Below, one piece after another: positions 35,782 to 39,284 of a stretch of DNA of 39,284 bases (position 1 is the stretch's first letter; each line of letters opens with the position of its first letter). The translations under genes and the position numbers were made by a program. A model generated the notes under the pieces. It had not been told where the DNA came from. It searched no databases and saw only the letters and a program-made list of their open reading frames with translations. The stretch comes from a bacterium (GTDB lineage Bacteria > Zhuqueibacterota > QNDG01 > JAGLOF01). Location of the stretch: positions 1 through 39,284 of the forward strand of contig JAGLOF010000029.1 in assembly GCA_023139105.1 (NCBI GenBank). Direction: 5' to 3'.

Positions 35782-37046
35782 TGCTGTTATTTTTATTAAA
35801 AGGCTTGTTCCGGGATAGGTCCCGATCACTTATTCCGCTTTTGACTGTGATTGGCGGGGTTTCCTGTACTGTCATTCTATACAGCTATATTACAGGCATG
35901 AAAAATGAAATGGTCCGGGCTCACGCCGGTTTTATTGCGGGACATGTCAAAATCATGTCTAAAGCCTATGCCGGAGAGGCCGATCAAATTCCCAATGATC
36001 TGGCCATGATGGATATCTCACAACTGTTAGACACGCTGAGATCAGATCATCCGGAAATGACATGGGTAACGCGCATTAATTTCAGCGGATTACTGGACAT
36101 CCCCGACAGCAGTCGTGAAACGCGCATACAGTGCCCTGTGATCGGCATGGCTGTGGATATCATCTCAAAAGAGTCTCCTGAGCCGGCTATTCTCAACCTG
36201 AAAAATGCACTGGTCCGGGGCAGGCTGCCCCGACAGTCGGGAGAAATTGTTATCAGCGAGGATTTGGCCAATACGCTGAAATTCTGTAAAAATGCTACTC
36301 TCATTTCCAGAACGATGTACGGCAGTTTATCCTCCATCAATTTTACTATTGTAGGAACAATTCATTTTGGCATGTCTTATATTGACAGCAATCTTATTAT
36401 TGCCGATTTTGCTGACATTCAATATGCTCTGGACATGGAAAACGCCGCCGGTGAAATTCTCGGCTTCTTCCCTGACTTTATATATCAGACTGATGAAGCC
36501 GATGTAATCACCTCTGTTTTTAATGCAAATCACATATCAGAAGATGAATTTGCTCCTGTCATGTTTACTTTCATGCATCAAAACAGGCATAGTGAGACAC
36601 TGGAGATTGTCAAATATTTTTCAACAATCATTATTGGCATTTTTATTGTGATTATGTCCATTGTACTTTTAAATGCCGGTCTCATGGGCGGTATCAGGCG
36701 TTATGGTGAAATTGGTATACGTCTGGCACTGGGTGAGTATAAAGGGCATCTCTACCGTTCTCTGCTTGCAGAGTCTCTGATGACAGGTTTTCTGGGTTCA
36801 AGCATGGGAACAGCTTTGGGTGTTGCTTTTTCCTATTATCTTCAGGTCAAAGGGATTGACATCTCTTCTATGACAAAAAATTCTTCTGTGATGATTGTAG
36901 ATGTCCTGCGCGCCGAAGTTACATCTGTCAGTTATTGCATTGGCTTTATCCCCGGATTCTGTGCCACTTTTCTGGGGACAACTTTCTCCGGTATTGGCAT
37001 TTACAAAAGACAGACATCGCAGCTGTCCCGGGAGTTTGAAGAATAA
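35778..37046 (+). CDS. FtsX/LolC-type ABC transporter permease 2
   Basis: The 422-residue protein has the same layout as its neighbour: one N-terminal helix (SLIPLLTVIGGVSCTVILYSY), a periplasmic domain and three C-terminal helices. The first follows EIVKYFSTIIIGIFIVIMS, and the coupling segment is RRYGEIGIRLALGEYKG. It overlaps permease 1 by 4 bp. The two differ strongly in sequence and probably form a heterodimer, as LolC and LolE do. This is the last gene of the operon; a hairpin at 37116-37130 and a T-run follow. The cargo could be the lipid product of the upstream enzymes or the T9SS protein; neither is shown. Confidence 0.9.
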   Translation: MMLLFLLKGLFRDRSRSLIPLLTVIGGVSCTVILYSYITGMKNEMVRAHAGFIAGHVKIMSKAYAGEADQIPNDLAMMDISQLLDTLRSDHPEMTWVTRINFSGLLDIPDSSRETRIQCPVIGMAVDIISKESPEPAILNLKNALVRGRLPRQSGEIVISEDLANTLKFCKNATLISRTMYGSLSSINFTIVGTIHFGMSYIDSNLIIADFADIQYALDMENAAGEILGFFPDFIYQTDEADVITSVFNANHISEDEFAPVMFTFMHQNRHSETLEIVKYFSTIIIGIFIVIMSIVLLNAGLMGGIRRYGEIGIRLALGEYKGHLYRSLLAESLMTGFLGSSMGTALGVAFSYYLQVKGIDISSMTKNSSVMIVDVLRAEVTSVSYCIGFIPGFCATFLGTTFSGIGIYKRQTSQLSREFEE

Positions 37047-37115
37047 TTATCACTCTACTTTTACGATAGCTCCGGGACTGTTTTCACTGCTTGTAATAGC
37101 ATAGAGACCTTACAT

Positions 37116-37148
37116 AATCCTGTCAGGATTAATGATAGTAATTTTTTT
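37116..37148 (+). terminator. Possible terminator of the ferredoxin-GGR-Tes operon
   Basis: AATCCTG (37116-37122) and CAGGATT (37124-37130) form a short stem 70 bp after the permease stop. A run of seven Ts follows at 37142-37148, with an 11-nt gap that is longer than usual. The call is weak but the place is right. Confidence 0.35.
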
Positions 37149-37175
37149 AAAAAAATTAGCTGAAGGAGATAAACA

Positions 37176-37215
37176 AAAGTTAAAGGGCGAACGATTCAAT
37201 CCGCCCTTCAACTTT
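37176..37215 (-). terminator. Intrinsic terminator of the RND pump gene
   Basis: The arms 37176-37189 and 37202-37215 (AAAGTTAAAGGGCG with CGCCCTTCAACTTT) form a stem of about 14 bp with one mismatch. On the minus strand it is followed by a T-rich tract (CTTTTGTTT). It lies about 170 bp after the RND stop. Confidence 0.65.
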
Positions 37216-37255
37216 CACAATAAAATCAGACAAGAGTAAACGATCCACTGCCCGA

Positions 37256-37368
37256 GGCGGTAGCTATAAGACTCCCGCCAAAGGAGGACTGCGGCAAGCC
37301 GGATGGGCTTGAAACCAGTAGACTTCTGCTGATCAAATTAGGATCGAACTCCACTAGCTGAGCCAGTG
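37256..37368 (-). other. Hairpin-rich element in the RND downstream region
   Basis: Five short dyads follow one another. They are GGCGG/CCGCC (37256-37279), CAAGCC/GGCTTG (37295-37311), CAGTAGA/TCTGCTG (37316-37331), GATC/GATC (37331-37345) and CACTAGC/GCCAGTG with one mismatch (37352-37368). The segment is richer in G and C than its surroundings and would lie in the 3' untranslated part of the RND transcript. It could be a structured RNA, or the end of a mobile element. I do not recognise a family, and the strand is a guess. Confidence 0.4.
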
Positions 37369-37380
37369 ATTTATGAGGAG

Positions 37381-37481
37381 CAATCAAGCCAATCCCTGCT
37401 TGGCCAACCGGGCCTGCTTCTTTGCAGCCCTCCTGGCCTTCCGCTTCTCGCCACCAAGCTCAACAGAAGAATAAATCACAG
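37381..37481 (-). repeat. Direct repeat, copy B: 3' end of the RND pump gene
   Basis: This 101-bp segment matches 27833-27933 at 94 of 101 positions in the same orientation. It contains the last 31 codons of the intact RND gene and its TGA. The two copies flank the whole ferredoxin-GGR-Tes-permease operon. Confidence 0.85.
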
Positions 37482-39284
37482 GCACAACAATCAATGTCAA
37501 AACAGTACCAACTGCCAGGCCACCAATCACTGACCTTGCCATAGGTGCCCAGTTCTCACCGGATTCTCCAAGTCCCAGAGCCAGTGGCATCATGGCCAGC
37601 ATTGTGGTTAAAGCAGTCATGATAACCGGACGCATACGGGCTTCACCGGCAATATGAATGGCTTCGAACATTTCATGCCCCTTGGCCCGCATCTGATTGA
37701 TATAATCAACCAGCACAATACCGTTGTTAACAATAATACCCAGCAGCATTATAACACCGATGATTGACATCACACTCAAAGTAGTGCCTGTCACAAATAA
37801 TCCCAGAGCAACTCCGATAATCGACATGGGAATGGTAAACAGAATGATAAAAGGATCACGAAGCGATTCAAACTGTGAAGCCATGACCATGTAAACCAGT
37901 ATCATGGCCACTACAAAGGCCAGTCCCAGATACATGAAAGATTTCATCATCTCCTCAGCCTGACCACTGATGGAAATACGGAAATCATTTGGTACTGCAA
38001 CCTGCTTAAGAACATCTTTAACATCTGCTGTTGCATTCCGGAGTTTATTACTGGGACAAGTAATGCTGACAGTTACCAGGCGTTCCTGATCTTCTCTCAC
38101 AATTTCGGCAGGAGCCGAACCGTATCTGACATCAGCAATAGCTCTTAAAGGCACATGCCTGCCCATGGGTGTCATAATTAATATATTTTCCAGATGCTGC
38201 TTATTCTCCCTGGATTCCGGTTTCAACTGTACACGGATATCATACTCATCGCCTGATTCACGGAACCTGGAGACCACCGAACCCATAATACTGGTGCTGA
38301 TCACCTGACCAACCTGTGCTGTAGATAATCCCAGATCTGCAATACGCTGACGATCCAGAACAACCTTGAGTTCCGGAGCTGCCTTTTCAATACTGAGAAC
38401 AACTTCTGTTACATGTTCCACATCCTTAACGCGACTGGAAATATCATTACCCAGTGCCTCGGCAACTTCAAGGTCATGTCCAAAAATCTGAACAACAATA
38501 CTGGCACCGCCGCCCATCATCATTGCTGCGCCACGGTCTTCAAAACGTACATCAAGATCAGGCAGCACCTTCACTCTCCCCCTCAAGTCATCCTGAATCT
38601 CTTGAAGCGATCTGTCTCTCTTGGTCCTGGATACCAATCGAATCATGATCTCGGATTCATTGGACGCTCTGGATGAAAAAGCCGCAAACACACCTTCTCC
38701 CTGGCCAATATTATTGTATACCATTTCTGCTTCCGGAACGTGTTCTTTTATAATCTTATTCAACTTTCGAATACTATTTTCCATTGCTTCAAGACTGGTT
38801 CCGGGTGAGCGATCAACAGCCAGCTGCACATAACCCATATCGCCTTCAGGCATAAATTCACCGCCCAGGGCAAAAATAATTAAAAGGATGGAAGCCACCA
38901 AGGTCACCAGCGTAGACCAAATAACAGTCTTACGATGCTTCACAGCCCAATCCAGTCTCCTCACATAGAAATTTCTGAGACGATCAATGCCCGAACCAAT
39001 CTGATTACTGATTTTGGACATATGATTTATTCTCTTTGGAACACCACGTTTCTTCAAGATACGAGATGCCAAAAGCGGCACCAGCGTCAGAGCAACAATG
39101 AGAGAAACGCCCAGGCTGAAACAAATTGTTACAACCATATCCTTAAACATTGCGCCGGCAATACCAGGAACGAATAGAATAGGCACAAATACCGAGATAG
39201 TTGTCAAGGTTGAAGCAGTAATAGCCATTGCCACTTCACTGGTTCCCTTGTCAGCAGAATCTCTAATATCTATACCCATCTCCT
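37384..39284 (-). CDS. RND efflux transporter permease (AcrB/HAE1-type), 5' part outside the window
   Basis: The frame is open to the window edge; about 633 C-terminal residues are visible of a family usual length near 1030. An internal ATG at 39279 is not the real start, because the sequence begins inside the well-known region SEVAMAITASTLTTISVFVPI. Visible parts are the fifth and sixth membrane helices, the second periplasmic loop with its pore and docking subdomains, and the last six helices (including NNGIVLVDYINQM and RPVIMTALTTMLAMMPLALG). The C terminus is a Lys/Arg/Ala-rich cytoplasmic tail (KARRAAKKQARLAKQGLA). Such pumps use the proton gradient to export drugs or lipids through an outer-membrane channel. 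Adaptor and channel genes are not in view. Confidence 0.95.
   Translation of the reverse strand, partial: EMGIDIRDSADKGTSEVAMAITASTLTTISVFVPILFVPGIAGAMFKDMVVTICFSLGVSLIVALTLVPLLASRILKKRGVPKRINHMSKISNQIGSGIDRLRNFYVRRLDWAVKHRKTVIWSTLVTLVASILLIIFALGGEFMPEGDMGYVQLAVDRSPGTSLEAMENSIRKLNKIIKEHVPEAEMVYNNIGQGEGVFAAFSSRASNESEIMIRLVSRTKRDRSLQEIQDDLRGRVKVLPDLDVRFEDRGAAMMMGGGASIVVQIFGHDLEVAEALGNDISSRVKDVEHVTEVVLSIEKAAPELKVVLDRQRIADLGLSTAQVGQVISTSIMGSVVSRFRESGDEYDIRVQLKPESRENKQHLENILIMTPMGRHVPLRAIADVRYGSAPAEIVREDQERLVTVSITCPSNKLRNATADVKDVLKQVAVPNDFRISISGQAEEMMKSFMYLGLAFVVAMILVYMVMASQFESLRDPFIILFTIPMSIIGVALGLFVTGTTLSVMSIIGVIMLLGIIVNNGIVLVDYINQMRAKGHEMFEAIHIAGEARMRPVIMTALTTMLAMMPLALGLGESGENWAPMARSVIGGLAVGTVLTLIVVPVIYSSVELGGEKRKARRAAKKQARLAKQGLA

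Noticed and set aside
37256-37368. tRNA gene
   Set aside because: The hairpins do not form a cloverleaf: no acceptor stem encloses them and no T-loop sequence is present.

Overview
The window looks like a chromosomal segment of a Gram-negative bacterium of the FCB (Bacteroidetes/Chlorobi-related) superphylum, possibly a Calditrichota-, Marinimicrobia- or KSB1-like lineage. The reasons are two secreted proteins ending in type IX secretion (T9SS type A) sorting domains of the NPFNP kind, FtsX permeases typical of this group, Bacteroidetes-like lipoproteins and moderately AT-rich DNA. The placement is inference from protein style; there is no rRNA or other marker gene. Both ends cut genes: a sensor kinase at the left and an RND efflux pump at the right.

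Region 1 (1-9.6 kb, minus strand) holds three sensor histidine kinases in a row. Two are beta-propeller/Y_Y_Y sensors and one is a cytoplasmic-looking multi-PAS/GAF kinase. They share a nearly identical kinase module, and no response regulator is in view. Region 2 (10.2-14 kb, minus strand) is an AT-rich patch with an S37-type secreted peptidase and a serine beta-lactamase-family lipoprotein. It also holds a lipoprotein gene and a TPR tail that are each broken only by in-frame stop codons. Region 3 (14.2-19 kb, minus strand) is a PadR repressor, a MacB/FtsX permease and an ankyrin/metallo-hydrolase fusion. Three copies of a 14-bp near-palindrome sit upstream of the PadR gene.

Region 4 (19.5-26.4 kb, plus strand) starts with a three-gene unit of unknown function (membrane protein, lipoprotein, small helical protein). 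It continues with a GNAT acetyltransferase, three tandem paralogous small beta-rich proteins, a duplicated GNAT 3' end, a further unknown protein, a DUF6916-like protein and a phage tail-collar (MdpB-like) protein. A secreted T9SS protein follows. A spermidine-synthase-like methyltransferase lies convergently at 26.6-27.4 kb.

Region 5 (28-37 kb, plus strand) is the most interesting part. It is an apparent six-gene operon: a 2x[4Fe-4S] ferredoxin, a geranylgeranyl-reductase-family flavoprotein, a large secreted T9SS beta-sandwich protein, a radical SAM enzyme resembling archaeal tetraether synthase (Tes), and two FtsX-type permeases without an ATPase. Ferredoxin, GGR and Tes are the enzymes that saturate and join lipid chains in archaea, so this may be a bacterial membrane-lipid remodelling system. 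The operon is preceded by a promoter-like site overlapping a perfect palindrome. It is bracketed by ~101-bp direct repeats of the 3' end of the RND pump gene, as if a 9.5-kb block had been inserted at the end of that gene. A hairpin-rich stretch lies just downstream of the intact RND gene.
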